From Deinococcus deserti VCD115 (GTDB lineage: Bacteria; Deinococcota; Deinococci; Deinococcales; Deinococcaceae), in the NCBI RefSeq assembly GCF_000020685.1, contig NC_012526.1:1404001-1468000 (forward strand): a stretch of DNA of 64,000 bases, written 5' to 3'. Made by a program: the position numbers and the translations under genes. A model generated the notes under the pieces. That model saw nothing but the letters and a program-made list of their open reading frames with translations. It was not told the origin of the DNA and did no database searches. Positions 1-10,904 of the stretch are shown in pieces; the first letter of the stretch is position 1, and every line of letters starts with the position of its first letter.

Positions 1-63
1 AGCAAGTCGTACCGCTTCTGGGGGGTGAAGACGAAATCTCCATACAAATTACGTCGAGACTAA
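1..63 (+). CDS. Possible 3' end of a gene cut by the window edge
   Basis: Frame 1 is open from the first base to a TAA at 61-63 and would end in a basic peptide, ...SPYKLRRD. I do not recognise it. The stop codon coincides with the first bases of the 42-bp repeat that follows. The stretch looks less GC-rich than its neighbours, so it may equally be intergenic. Too short to assign any function. Confidence 0.25.
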   Translation, partial: SKSYRFWGVKTKSPYKLRRD

Positions 64-101
64 GTGAATGATTTCACGATACAGCTTGATCGTGAAATTT
101 T
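61..101 (+). repeat. 42-bp palindromic intergenic repeat, copy 1
   Basis: First of three near-identical copies (others at 13082 and 18303). The shared core is GTGAATNNTTTCACGAT, about 8 variable bases, then ATCGTGAAA and a T-run. In this copy ATTTCACGAT and ATCGTGAAAT form a perfect 10-bp inverted repeat with an 8-nt loop, and GTGAA/TTCAC forms a second small palindrome. It lies just beyond the 3' end of the minus-strand hydrolase at 108. Confidence 0.75.
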
Positions 102-107
102 GGTTCC

Positions 108-881
108 TTACATTTTGTGCTTGTCAAGACTGTCCAGGAAATCAAGTGTGTAACGTGCCACGGCGCGTGGATGACTATCGGTCAAAGCGTGGGTTCCGCC
201 CCTGATCTCACGGACCACAGCGTCCGGGACCGCATCGCAAATTGCGCTGACCGTCCAATTCTGAATCACCCGGTCGCTTAGCCCATTCAACAGAAGGGTA
301 GGCACATCGATGTAGGGCAACAGGGGGCCTGTATCGTGTCTCCCCTGGTTCTGCGAAAGGCGGTACATCAGGCTTACTCCACTGCGCACGTACGCGGGGA
401 TCCCCAGCAGCATAAGCCCGGGACGTTCACGCGGCAGGTCAAGCAGCAGGCGAAGCAACTGAACCGCCACACTGGGATTTTCAGGAATTCCGGTGGGCGC
501 ACAAGCAACGATTGCCGACGCGAGGTGCGGATATCTGACAGTCAGGTCAAAGATGACCTCTCCCCCCAGGGAGTGTCCGAAAAGCGCCGCTCCCTGCAGG
601 CGATTTTCCTCCAGCCATGCCGCCAGGTGATCAGTCAGGTCTTCGATAGTCCGGGGAAAATCGGCGCGCCCCTGACTGTAGCCGTGGCCTGGTGGATCGT
701 AGACATAGACCGTTCGGCCGCGCGCAAGCTCGCGCGCGACGCGAATGTACATCCACGAGGCACACCCCAGGCCTGGAACGATAACCAGAGGAGCGCCACT
801 CCCCCGAACCCAGGCATGGGTCCACAGCCCCCTGACCCAGGTGAACTGCGCGTGTCCCTTGACGCCTGCTTGAGAGCTCAA
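108..881 (-). CDS. Alpha/beta-fold hydrolase
   Basis: Protein of 257 aa with the alpha/beta hydrolase pattern: an early PGLGCASW oxyanion-loop segment, the nucleophile elbow GHSLGG near residue 104, and a late Asp/His pair (GLSDRV and GGTHALTD) that can complete the triad. No signal peptide, so probably cytoplasmic. Substrate unknown. The start is TTG at 881-879, overlapping the TGA of the upstream hydrolase (TTGA), which points to translational coupling of two related hydrolases. A GTG six codons downstream is an alternative start. Its 3' end abuts the copy-1 repeat rather than a classical terminator. Confidence 0.85.
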   Translation of the reverse strand: MSSQAGVKGHAQFTWVRGLWTHAWVRGSGAPLVIVPGLGCASWMYIRVARELARGRTVYVYDPPGHGYSQGRADFPRTIEDLTDHLAAWLEENRLQGAALFGHSLGGEVIFDLTVRYPHLASAIVACAPTGIPENPSVAVQLLRLLLDLPRERPGLMLLGIPAYVRSGVSLMYRLSQNQGRHDTGPLLPYIDVPTLLLNGLSDRVIQNWTVSAICDAVPDAVVREIRGGTHALTDSHPRAVARYTLDFLDSLDKHKM

Positions 882-1606
882 ACCGCTTCACTTTCTTTCA
901 TAAAGGAAAGGACCAGCCGGTTAAACGTCTCCGGCGCATCCACCATCACAACATGACCCGCACGCGGGATCTCGTGATATTCCGCGCCGGGAATGGCCGC
1001 TGCCAGCGTCCTCCCCAGGGCCACCGGCACCAGAACGTCGCGGGCGCCCCATATCACCAGCGTGCGGGCGCTGATCTGTGGCAGCAGGTCGTGCACGCTG
1101 TCCCGAAGCAGGTCACTGGCGCCATGCCACAGGTTGAGGGGACCGGCCCTGAGAGCGTCCGCCATGATGCGCGGCACGAACGAGGGCCGGCCGACCATCA
1201 TGGCGTGGGGCAGTTTCAGGGCAGCCCGTGTGGGTGAGGTTTTCAGCAGACCACTGGCGCAGGCCAGCACCAATCGGTCAACCCGTTCAGGCGCCAGGGC
1301 AGCGGCTCGCAGGGCAATATGCCCGCCCATCGAATGGCCAATCAATGTCACGTCAGACAGGTCTTCGGTTTCGAGCCAGTCAGCAATCAGCTGCGACGCA
1401 GCCTGCACGCTCAGGGCCCGCTGACGCCACGCGCGACCGTACCCGACGAGATCCAGGACAAATACCTGATGCTCCCTGGACAGTGCGGGAATATTCCGAC
1501 GCCACCAGCGACTGGACCCGCTGAGTCCATGAATCAGAACGACCGGCGGTCCGTCCCCGGTTTTCTGGACGTGCAGGGTAGCCTGGGCGGCCTGGAAAGT
1601 CTGCAT
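878..1606 (-). CDS. Alpha/beta-fold hydrolase
   Basis: About 242 aa from the ATG at 1606 (MQTFQAAQ). Motifs: LIHGLSGSSRWW (oxyanion region), nucleophile elbow GHSMGG, acid WGARDVLVP and histidine AGHVVMVDAPE, in the right order for a catalytic triad. It resembles the wider esterase / haloperoxidase-like group; substrate not predictable. The longest open frame begins at 1681, but that extension runs through the hairpin at 1632-1655, so the internal ATG (or the GTG two codons earlier) is preferred. It overlaps the next hydrolase by 4 bp, forming a two-gene unit downstream of pdxST. Confidence 0.85.
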   Translation of the reverse strand: MQTFQAAQATLHVQKTGDGPPVVLIHGLSGSSRWWRRNIPALSREHQVFVLDLVGYGRAWRQRALSVQAASQLIADWLETEDLSDVTLIGHSMGGHIALRAAALAPERVDRLVLACASGLLKTSPTRAALKLPHAMMVGRPSFVPRIMADALRAGPLNLWHGASDLLRDSVHDLLPQISARTLVIWGARDVLVPVALGRTLAAAIPGAEYHEIPRAGHVVMVDAPETFNRLVLSFMKESEAV

Positions 1607-1631
1607 CTGCACGGAGCCAGCATAACGGGAG

Positions 1632-1655
1632 GCCCCGCCTGAGGTCAGGCGGGGC
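1632..1655 (-). terminator. GC-rich hairpin after pdxT
   Basis: Perfect 11-bp arms GCCCCGCCTGA and TCAGGCGGGGC separated by GG, 23 nt past the pdxT stop. No real T-run follows on the minus strand, so termination may be partial, letting some pdxST transcripts reach the two hydrolase genes. Confidence 0.55.
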
Positions 1656-1677
1656 AAATCTTTAGATCTTCCGGGTA

Positions 1678-2293
1678 TCAAACGGCTGGCGCAGTTTCCT
1701 GCCGGGTTTCCTGCACGAGATCCAGGAACAGGGCGTGAATGCGCGGATCAAGGGTCAGTTCAGGATGAAAGGCACTGGCCAGGACCCGGCCCTGGCGGAC
1801 CATGACGACCTGTCCGGCATGCTCCGCAAGCGGCTGAACATCAGGGCCCAGATCCGTGAGCACCGGAGCCCGAATAAACAGGGCCTCGAAGGGCGTCTCC
1901 AGCCCGTCCACCTTCAGGGGAACGGAAAACGAATCCACCTGCCGCCCGAACGCATTGCGGCGAACGTTGACGTCAAGCAGACCCAGGCTGTCCTGATGGC
2001 CGCCGAACTGGGGGGGTGCACCTTCGACCTCACGAGCCAGCAGAATCGCCCCGGCGCAGGTGCCCCAGACAGCTCCCCCACTGGCGTGAAAATCACGCAG
2101 CGGACTCCACAGCCCAAAATCACTGAGGAGGCGGGCCATGCTGGTGCTCTCGCCGCCGGGCATCACCAGGGCATCGAGGCCTTCAAGGTCTGCAGGAAGC
2201 CGCACCTCACGCACCTCAGCGCCCAGACCTTCCAGACGCTGCCGGTGCTCGCGAAAGGCGCCCTGAACTGCCAGGACGCCTATCTTGAGTGGT

Positions 2294-2304
<11 letters not shown>
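1678..2304 (-). CDS. pdxT: Pyridoxal 5'-phosphate synthase glutaminase subunit PdxT
   Basis: 208 aa class-I glutaminase that releases ammonia from glutamine and passes it to PdxS in the DXP-independent vitamin B6 pathway. Visible signatures: N-terminal [20 protein letters not shown], the nucleophile in [10 protein letters not shown] (Cys83) and the SAFHPEL His/Glu pair near the C-terminus. Length is typical of the family. The start overlaps the 3' end of pdxS by 11 bp, as expected for the coupled pdxST operon. Confidence 0.96.
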
Positions 2305-3184
<880 letters not shown>

Positions 3185-3190
3185 ACACGC

Positions 3191-3196
3191 ACCATA
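3191..3196 (-). promoter_or_regulatory. -10 element of pdxS (leaderless)
   Basis: TATGGT on the minus strand ends 6 nt before the pdxS ATG. No good -35 hexamer is visible 17 nt upstream, where the long inverted repeat at 3203-3251 begins. Confidence 0.6.
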
Positions 3197-3202
3197 GTCT
3201 TA

Positions 3203-3251
3203 AACTGACCCCTTGAACAGGGCCAGAAACGGCTCACCGAAGGGGTCAGTT
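3203..3251 (-). terminator. Long-loop inverted repeat ending the tal-rho operon
   Basis: Perfect 12-bp arms AACTGACCCCTT (3203-3214) and AAGGGGTCAGTT (3240-3251) around a 25-nt loop, immediately after the response-regulator stop. On the minus strand the distal arm runs into TTTAAGAC. It probably separates the tal-rho-M23-receiver operon from pdxS. The distal arm overlaps the -35 region of pdxS, so it could also be a protein-binding site. Confidence 0.5.
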
Positions 3252-3253
3252 CT

Positions 3254-3649
3254 TTACTGGCCCTGATCCCTGGACGCCAGCACCTCAACAATACGCTCGA
3301 CAAGTTGGGCAGGCCGAAACGGCTTGACCAGATATTGGGCCTGAACATAGGTGCCCAGGTCAGGTAACGGCTCCGCACGAGTCAGCCCCGAGAGGAAGAT
3401 CACCGGCGGCATAGTCTCCTGCAGTTCCTGATGGAGGGCCCGGACAGACTCAAAGCCGTCCCAGGGAGACATCAGCACGTCCATCACGATGACGTCATAG
3501 GTTTCCGTACGGCACTGCTCCACAGCTTCAGGCCCACTGCCGGAGCATCTGACCCGGAAACCCTGCATGGACAGCGTCAGGTCAAGAAGTTCGCGAATCT
3601 GGGCCTCATCGTCAACCACCAGGAGGTGCGTTTCGGCCCGCGATTTCAT
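3254..3649 (-). CDS. Single-domain response regulator (receiver only)
   Basis: 131 aa consisting of one CheY-like receiver domain: acidic pair D13-D14 in LLVVDDEAQIRELL, phospho-acceptor D57 in IVMDVLMSPWDG, Ser in IFLSGLT, and the conserved Lys in QYLVKPFRP. There is no output domain, so it would act through protein contacts or as a phosphorelay intermediate. The start overlaps the stop of the M23 peptidase gene (ATGA). No histidine kinase is adjacent. Being cotranscribed with rho and a cell-wall peptidase is unusual. Confidence 0.9.
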   Translation of the reverse strand: MKSRAETHLLVVDDEAQIRELLDLTLSMQGFRVRCSGSGPEAVEQCRTETYDVIVMDVLMSPWDGFESVRALHQELQETMPPVIFLSGLTRAEPLPDLGTYVQAQYLVKPFRPAQLVERIVEVLASRDQGQ

Positions 3650-5025
3650 GGGAGCAGTGCCAGAGGGTCAACCGTCTGGCCGCCAAGCCGCACCTCAAAG
3701 TGCAGGTGGGGGCCGGTGCACACGCCGGTACAGCCGATGTATCCCAGCAGTTCTCCCTGGCGCACCTGCTGCCCAGGGTTGACTGCCGTCCGGCTCATGT
3801 GTCCGTAGATCAGCGTGCTGTCACCGCTGACTGTATAGACATTCAGACCATACGCGCCGTAGCCGCTCTGCGTGACCGTACCGTCCGCAGCCGCATAGAT
3901 AGGCGTGCCCACCGGCGCAGCCAGATCGATGCCGCCATGGAAAAACTGCACATGAAACGGGATATCCCGTTCAGCATAACGGCTGGTCAGGCGGAAATTC
4001 TTCATGGGCCATGCCAGGGTACGACTGTCCGTGCTGCTGGCCGTCCGTACACTGGGCTGCGTGGGCCGGGACTGCGTGGTACGTTGCTGGGCCGCCTTCT
4101 GCTGGGCGCGGGCCAGGGCGGCCTCGTACTGGACCTGCCGCTCATAAGCCTCTTTGAGGCGCTGGCGCTCCGGGCCGTTTTTCCAGGCTAGATAGGCTTC
4201 GTAGCGCTCCTGGCGTTCGTACTTCTCCTGGAGCTGCTGACGTTTGCGCTCGGCTTTCCAAGCCAGGAACCGCTGGTACTGTGCCTGCCTGCGCCGGGCC
4301 GCCTCGGCTTTGCGCTGCGCAGCCTGACGTGCCAGGAGGGTTTTCTGAAACCCGTCCGCGCGGACATCAGGCAGCAGCAGTTCGTCTCCCACGCGCAGAG
4401 TGTTGGGGAGCACCCCGTTGGCTTCTACAGTTTGCACCAGGTCCGCCCCATAACCGGCGATCAGCGACCAGGCATTCTGACCAGGTTTGATACGCACCAG
4501 CAGGCCACGGGGCCCGGTCGGAATGTTCAGGGTCTGTCCAGCACGCACCCGGCTCAGGCTGCTCAGATGCAGGTTGGCTCCCAACAGGTCGACGACTCCA
4601 AGGCCAAAGTCTGATGCGACCGAGGCCAGTGAATCGCCGGGGCGAACACGGTAGGTCTGGATTGAAGGAGGGCGAATTGGAGCGCGCTCCACGGCCGGTT
4701 CAGGCAGCCGGACGCGGACCAGTCGCCCAGGCTCCCTGTCACGCGGCAGGTACGCCACCGCGCCGGACGTGACGCCGTAACGCGCTGCAATCTGTTTCAG
4801 CGCCGCCTTCCCGCTGGTGACCACCAGCACGGATGTGCCGTCCTGGGAAGGACGCAGGGTGACGTCGGGAACTGAGTGCAGCAGTCTGTCTGCGGGCGGG
4901 TACAGGCCGGCGAGGGGCGCCGGAAGCTCGGCAACACCCTGGGCGTGTGCGCCGGCAGCACAGGCAAACAGGCTGAAGGTCAGGGCCTGGCGTGCGGCCA
5001 GGCCGGAAAGAAAAGCAAACTTCAT
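3646..5025 (-). CDS. LysM and M23-peptidase exported protein
   Basis: 459 aa from the ATG at 5025; longer forms would run into rho. Order of parts: signal peptide (MKFAFLSGL... to AHAQG), two LysM modules (YRVRPGDSLASVASDFG around residue 120 and VRIKPGQNAWSLIAGYG around 180), a Lys/Arg/Gln-rich coiled coil containing repeated YLAWK/FLAWK units, then an M23 (lysostaphin-type) domain with HGGIDLAAPVG (H-x3-D) and GPHLHFEV (HxH). All zinc ligands are present, so it should be an active cell-wall endopeptidase, or an activator of amidases as in NlpD/EnvC proteins. It lies 17 nt after rho and overlaps the receiver gene. Confidence 0.9.
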   Translation of the reverse strand: MKFAFLSGLAARQALTFSLFACAAGAHAQGVAELPAPLAGLYPPADRLLHSVPDVTLRPSQDGTSVLVVTSGKAALKQIAARYGVTSGAVAYLPRDREPGRLVRVRLPEPAVERAPIRPPSIQTYRVRPGDSLASVASDFGLGVVDLLGANLHLSSLSRVRAGQTLNIPTGPRGLLVRIKPGQNAWSLIAGYGADLVQTVEANGVLPNTLRVGDELLLPDVRADGFQKTLLARQAAQRKAEAARRRQAQYQRFLAWKAERKRQQLQEKYERQERYEAYLAWKNGPERQRLKEAYERQVQYEAALARAQQKAAQQRTTQSRPTQPSVRTASSTDSRTLAWPMKNFRLTSRYAERDIPFHVQFFHGGIDLAAPVGTPIYAAADGTVTQSGYGAYGLNVYTVSGDSTLIYGHMSRTAVNPGQQVRQGELLGYIGCTGVCTGPHLHFEVRLGGQTVDPLALLP

Positions 5026-5042
5026 TCGGTGTGTGGAACTCC

Positions 5043-6313
<1,271 letters not shown>

Positions 6314-6317
<4 letters not shown>

Positions 6318-7039
6318 TGCTTCTGGCCTCCCTGGGCATCTACGCCGCCGGTCTGCGGATTGCTTCCCGCTTCACTGGGGGGCGTCTCACTGCTGGCCCC
6401 GGCGCGCTTGGCCCAGTCCTTCATGAAGCCGTCCAGGCCGGCCTGGGTCAGGGGGTGCTTGATCATCTGCGTAAAGACCTTGTACGGAATGGTCGCTACG
6501 TCCGCCCCCGCCAGCGCCGACTGCACCACATGCATCGGATGCCGGATGCTCGCTGCCAGCACCTTCGTCTCCAGGCCGCCCAGCACATACGCTTCCTTGA
6601 TCTGCCGGATCAGTTCGATGCCGTCCCAGCCGATATCATCCACCCGACCCGCAAACGGACTGATGTACGTCGCCCCCGCCCGCGCCGCCAGCAGCGCCTG
6701 CGGCACACTGAAGCACAGTGTCACGTTCGTCTTGATGCCCGCATCCGTCAGCGCCTTACACGCCTGCAGACCGGCCGGCGTCAGCGGCAGTTTGACGACG
6801 ACATGCTCACTCCACGCGGCCACTTCCTTGCCTTCACGGATCATGCCTTCAGCGTCCAGGGCGGTGACTTCTGCGCTGATGGCGCCGCCGACCATCCCAG
6901 CGATTTCCTGCACCACTTCGCGGAAGTCGCGTCCTGAAGCCACGATCAGGCTCGGGTTGGTCGTGACGCCTGAGAGCACACCCCACGCGTTGATTTCCTT
7001 GATCTCGTCCACGATCGCCGTGTCAATGAAAAATTCCAT
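6314..7039 (-). CDS. tal: Transaldolase (short, FSA-like type)
   Basis: 241 aa. The short transaldolase subfamily transfers dihydroxyacetone units in the pentose phosphate pathway. Signatures: [17 protein letters not shown], Schiff-base Lys in [25 protein letters not shown] and LAASIRHP. A 25-residue polar tail rich in Gly, Ser and Gln extends past the usual C-terminus. A GGGAGG-type ribosome site precedes the ATG, and a TATGCT -10 candidate lies at 7112-7117, so this is the leadered first gene of the rho operon. Confidence 0.95.
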
Positions 7040-7111
7040 GTGTTCTGTCCTCCCGGTCAGCGGGGGCGCGGGGCATGCCGCGGCTCTCCCCTGCCCCCCT
7101 GTTCATGAACC

Positions 7112-7117
7112 AGCATA
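7112..7117 (-). promoter_or_regulatory. Candidate -10 element for the tal-rho operon
   Basis: TATGCT on the minus strand, about 70 nt before the tal start, giving a leader that includes the GGGAGG ribosome site. No consensus -35 is visible. Confidence 0.4.
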
Positions 7118-7174
7118 CCCCGGCCAGCGCGGGACAGGCGACCACGCCTTAGAGCGGTGTCCGGTACAGATGCA

Positions 7175-7203
7175 TTGACCGGGTGCGTCTGCAGGCCTAC
7201 CAT
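7175..7203 (+). promoter_or_regulatory. Promoter of the ileS T-box leader
   Basis: TTGACC at 7175-7180 and TACCAT at 7198-7203 with a 17-bp spacer, a sigma-A type promoter. Transcription would start near 7210, just before the structured leader. Confidence 0.65.
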
Positions 7204-7214
7204 AAGCAGCAACC

Positions 7215-7505
7215 CCGCGTAGGGGTCATACATTCACGGCGACCGTGAGGACAGTAGGACGGGAGAGCAGGCACGAGCGAGTCAGGGGCGGTGGAAGCCT
7301 GACGCCCAGCCCCGGATTCCCGAAGATCACCTCCCGCGCCGGCGGAAGAACAGCCCCCCCTCCAGAGGCTCAGTAGACCCGTCCGTACGCCCCACGACAG
7401 AGGGCCTTGCAACGAGGTCGGCCCAGGTGCCGGCGAAGTTGGGTGGTACCACGCGCACTGACCGGCCGCGTCCCAGCATCTGCTAGGGCGCGGCTGTTTG
7501 CTGTG
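7215..7505 (+). promoter_or_regulatory. T-box riboswitch (Ile) upstream of ileS
   Basis: The T-box core GGGTGGTACCACGCG lies at 7441-7455, matching the antiterminator element that pairs with the tRNA acceptor end. Upstream is a long foldable Stem I: AGTA on the 5' side (7250-7253) and, at about 7331-7340, GAAG-ATC-ACC on the 3' side, where ATC would be the isoleucine specifier codon. After the T-box come GCCGCGTCCC (7465-7474) and AGGGCGCGGC (7485-7494), forming a hairpin followed by TGTTTGCT, a terminator that could be exclusive with the antiterminator. Uncharged tRNA-Ile should therefore raise ileS expression. This fills most of the gene-free stretch 7040-7649. The remainder, 7506-7649, holds small hairpins (such as CTGCCG/CGGCAG) and the AAGGAG site before ileS. 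Confidence 0.85.
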
Positions 7506-7649
7506 GTTCCAGAGGAGGGTTCTCAGGATGCACAGCCTCCTAGACCGGTTCTGCCGTCCCATCCGGCAGTCCCTGACGCAAATAAGGCCGCAGTTGACCG
7601 CCTGTCCCAAGACCCTTTCAACGCATTCCCCAGTCTTTAAGGAGAGCCC

Positions 7650-10600
7650 ATGACCGTAACCCCCAAGCCCCCGATGTTCGGGACAGTGCCGACCAATCCC
7701 AGCTTCCCGGAACTCGAACTTCAGACACTACGCTGGTGGCAGGAGCGCCGCATCTTCGAGCGCAGCCTGGAGCAGACGGCCGATGGCCCGCGCTTCACCT
7801 TCTATGAAGGCCCGCCCACGGCCAACGGCATGCCCGGCATTCACCACGTGGAGGCCCGCAGCCTCAAGGACCTGTTTCCACGCTTCAAGACCATGCAGGG
7901 CTACTTCGTGGGCCGCAAGGCCGGCTGGGACACACACGGTCTGCCGGTCGAGATCGCGGTGGAAAAGAAACTGGGTCTGAACTCCAAGCGCGAGGTCGAG
8001 GCGTACGGCATCGATAAATTCAATGAACAGTGCCGGGAAACCGTGTTTGAGTACGAGCACGAGTGGCGCCGCTTCACCGAGCGTATGGCGTACTGGGTGG
8101 ACCTGGACCGTCCGTACATGACCCTGCAGCGCAACTACATCGAATCGATCTGGTGGAGCGTGCAGCAGCTGGACCAGAAGGGGCTGCTCTACAAGGGGTT
8201 CCGCGTGGCGCCGTACTGCCCCAAGGACGGCACGACCCTGTCCAATGCCGAGGTCAGCGAGGGCTACAAGGACATCCAGGACCCCAGCGTTTACGTGCCG
8301 TTCCGGTTGACCGACCCGGCCGCACTGGACCTGCCTGATCACACGGCGTTCCTGGTCTGGACGACGACCCCCTGGACCCTGCCTTACAACGTGGGCGTGG
8401 CGATCCACCCCGACCTGGAGTACGTCGCGGCCAGGGATAAGGACGGCCGGGTGCTGATCCTGGCCGCCAGCCTGCGCGCCGAAGTGCTGGGAGAGGACGC
8501 CGAGATCGTCAGGACCTTCCGCGGCTCAGAGCTGGAGCGCGTGGCGTACGAGCCCCTGTTTACCGAAGCCTACGAGGCCGAGGGTGAGGGAAAGACGGTG
8601 TGGATGTCGGGACTGGACACCTATGTCTCCGACAAGGACGGCACTGGCATCGTACATACCGCGCCGGCCTTCGGTGAAGACGACATGCGCCTGGCACGCA
8701 ACTACGGTTTCCCCGTCATTGTCGGCGTGGACACCGAGGGCAAACACCGCTTCGGACCGTGGAAGGGCGTGTTCTTCCGCGACGCCAACACCGAGATCGT
8801 GCGCGACCTGCGGGCCCGCGGGCTGATGTGGAAGGAAAAGAACTTCCTGCACTCGTACCCGCACTGCTGGCGCTGCGGCACCCCGCTGATGTACTACGCC
8901 ACCGAAAGCTGGTACCTGAACAACACCCGCCTCAAGGACCGGTTGATCGAGCTCAACGGCACCATCGACTGGCACCCGGCACATATCCGTACAGGGCGTT
9001 ACGGCGGGTGGCTGGAAAACCTGATCGACTGGAACATCAGCCGAAGCCGGTACTGGGGCACGCCACTGCCGGTGTGGGAAGCTGAGGACGGCGAGTACCG
9101 TGTGATTGGCAGCTACGCCGAACTGGCCGAGCTGAGCGGCCGCCCCGAAGTCACCGGAGAGAGCTTCGACCCGCACCGGCCCTATGTGGACGACATCACC
9201 TTCGAAGCGGACGGCAAGACCTTCCGCCGGGTGCCCTATGTCATGGACGTCTGGTACGACTCGGGATCCATGCCGTTTGCGCAGCACCACTACCCCTTCG
9301 AGAACAAGGAGCTGTTCGAGCAGGGCGGATTCCCGGCGGATTACATCTCTGAAGCCATCGACCAGACGCGTGGGTGGTTCAACTCGCTGCACCAGATCGG
9401 CACCATGGTGTTCGACTCGGTGGCCTACAAGTCCGTGATCTGCGCCGGGCACTTCCTGGACGAAAAGGGCCAGAAGATGAGTAAGTCCAAGGGCAACATC
9501 CTGGACCCCTGGGAAGTGTTCAACACCTACGGCGCGGACGCCGCGCGCTGGTACACCTACGTGTCCGCGCCGCCTGAACTGTCGCGCCGGGTGGGGCTGA
9601 ATGTCATCGGTGAGTCCTTCCGTAGCTACTTCATGACCCTGTGGAACACGTATTCCTTCTTTGTGCTGTACGCCAACCTGGACCAGCCTGATCTTCGCGC
9701 GGCCCCACCGGTCGAGGAACGCCCGGAAGTGGACCGCTGGCTGATTGCCAAGGTGCAGGCATTGGTAGGCACAGTCACCGGGGCACTGAACAACTATGAC
9801 CCCACGGGATCAAGCCGCGCACTCCAGGACTTTGTTGTCGAGGATCTCAGCAACTGGTACGTGCGCCGCAACCGCCGCCGCTTCTGGAGTGGGGACGGTC
9901 AGGTGGATCTCAGCGCCTACGCGACCCTGCACTACGCGCTGGTCACGGTGACTCAGCTGACGGCGCCGTTCACGCCGTTCCTGGCCGAGTCGCTGTACCA
10001 GAACCTGGTCCGCAGCGTGACGCCTGATGCGCCCGAAAGTGTGCACCTCGCCACCTGGCCGCAGGTTGATGAGGCGCTGGCGGCCCCCAGCCTGGTGGGC
10101 GAGATGGACGCTGTGCTGCGGGTCGTGTCACTCGGCCGGGCGGTGCGTGGCCAGACCGGCATGCGCCAGCGTCAGCCGCTGCCCAAGGTCATGCTGCGGG
10201 CCCGCAGCGCCGAGCAGACAGCAGCCCTGGGCCGCTTTGTCGAGCAGATCAAAGAGGAGCTGAACGTCAAGGAGGTCGAACTGCTTGACCAGTACGCCGA
10301 ACTGGTGAGCTATCAGTTACGGCCCAACCTGCCCCTGCTGGGCAAGAAGTTTGGTAAGGCAGTCCCGCAGGTCCGTGCAGCGCTGCAGGAGGCTGACGCT
10401 TCTGAAGTCGCGCGATTTGTGCGCGACGGCAAGTTCTTCGAGGTGGTCGCCCCGACCGGTGAGCGCTTCGAACTGGGGCCGGACGAGGTGCTGGTAGACG
10501 CCCGGTCACCTGAAGGCTTTGCCGCGCAGGAGGAAGCCGGTTACCTGGTGGCCTTCGATACGCAGCTGACGCGTGAACTGGAACTCGAAGGGCTGGCGCG

Positions 10601-10850
10601 CGATCTGGTGCGCGGGATCCAGGACGGCCGCAAGAAAGCCGGATTCGAGGTGTCCGACCGCATCACGCTGCACCTTGACCTGACCGGGGACGCCCGGGAA
10701 GCCGCAGAAGCCTGGCAGGAATACCTGATGAGCGAAACCCTGACCGAATCGCTTGTCTTCGGGGCTGCCGAAGGTTTCGCCGCAGAGGTTGAAGGCGGCA
10801 CAGCGTACCTGGAGCGCCTGGAGCGCGACGGGTCGATGGCCGGCGCTTAA
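7650..10850 (+). CDS. ileS: Isoleucyl-tRNA synthetase
   Basis: 1066 aa class-I synthetase charging tRNA-Ile. Signature 1 (HIGH) appears as PGIHH within GPPTANGMPGIHHVEA. The CP1 editing domain follows, with the WTTTPWTLP threonine-rich peptide. The KMSKS loop is exact (KMSKS, K609), followed by the anticodon-binding helical domain and an extended C-terminus. The length and the EYEHEWRRFTERMAYWVDL segment fit the longer ileS2/eukaryote-like type rather than the E. coli type (inference). AAGGAG lies 6 nt before the ATG, and expression is under the T-box leader. Confidence 0.97.
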   Translation: MTVTPKPPMFGTVPTNPSFPELELQTLRWWQERRIFERSLEQTADGPRFTFYEGPPTANGMPGIHHVEARSLKDLFPRFKTMQGYFVGRKAGWDTHGLPVEIAVEKKLGLNSKREVEAYGIDKFNEQCRETVFEYEHEWRRFTERMAYWVDLDRPYMTLQRNYIESIWWSVQQLDQKGLLYKGFRVAPYCPKDGTTLSNAEVSEGYKDIQDPSVYVPFRLTDPAALDLPDHTAFLVWTTTPWTLPYNVGVAIHPDLEYVAARDKDGRVLILAASLRAEVLGEDAEIVRTFRGSELERVAYEPLFTEAYEAEGEGKTVWMSGLDTYVSDKDGTGIVHTAPAFGEDDMRLARNYGFPVIVGVDTEGKHRFGPWKGVFFRDANTEIVRDLRARGLMWKEKNFLHSYPHCWRCGTPLMYYATESWYLNNTRLKDRLIELNGTIDWHPAHIRTGRYGGWLENLIDWNISRSRYWGTPLPVWEAEDGEYRVIGSYAELAELSGRPEVTGESFDPHRPYVDDITFEADGKTFRRVPYVMDVWYDSGSMPFAQHHYPFENKELFEQGGFPADYISEAIDQTRGWFNSLHQIGTMVFDSVAYKSVICAGHFLDEKGQKMSKSKGNILDPWEVFNTYGADAARWYTYVSAPPELSRRVGLNVIGESFRSYFMTLWNTYSFFVLYANLDQPDLRAAPPVEERPEVDRWLIAKVQALVGTVTGALNNYDPTGSSRALQDFVVEDLSNWYVRRNRRRFWSGDGQVDLSAYATLHYALVTVTQLTAPFTPFLAESLYQNLVRSVTPDAPESVHLATWPQVDEALAAPSLVGEMDAVLRVVSLGRAVRGQTGMRQRQPLPKVMLRARSAEQTAALGRFVEQIKEELNVKEVELLDQYAELVSYQLRPNLPLLGKKFGKAVPQVRAALQEADASEVARFVRDGKFFEVVAPTGERFELGPDEVLVDARSPEGFAAQEEAGYLVAFDTQLTRELELEGLARDLVRGIQDGRKKAGFEVSDRITLHLDLTGDAREAAEAWQEYLMSETLTESLVFGAAEGFAAEVEGGTAYLERLERDGSMAGA

Positions 10851-10869
10851 AACAGACCTGGAAAGCGAA

Positions 10870-10893
10870 GGGGCGCGTGATGCGCCCCTTTTT
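10870..10893 (+). terminator. Intrinsic terminator of ileS
   Basis: GGGGCGC and GCGCCCC arms around GTGAT, followed by five T residues, 19 nt after the ileS stop. Textbook rho-independent terminator. Confidence 0.9.
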
Positions 10894-10904
10894 GCTGTCA
10901 GAAG

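Noticed and set aside
336..956. Plus-strand frame of 206 codons opposite the first hydrolase
   Set aside because: It is antisense to a well-supported hydrolase with intact motifs; such shadows are common in high-GC DNA. The same holds for many long antisense frames, for example 18808-20406 opposite pepF and 48071-49444 opposite aceA.
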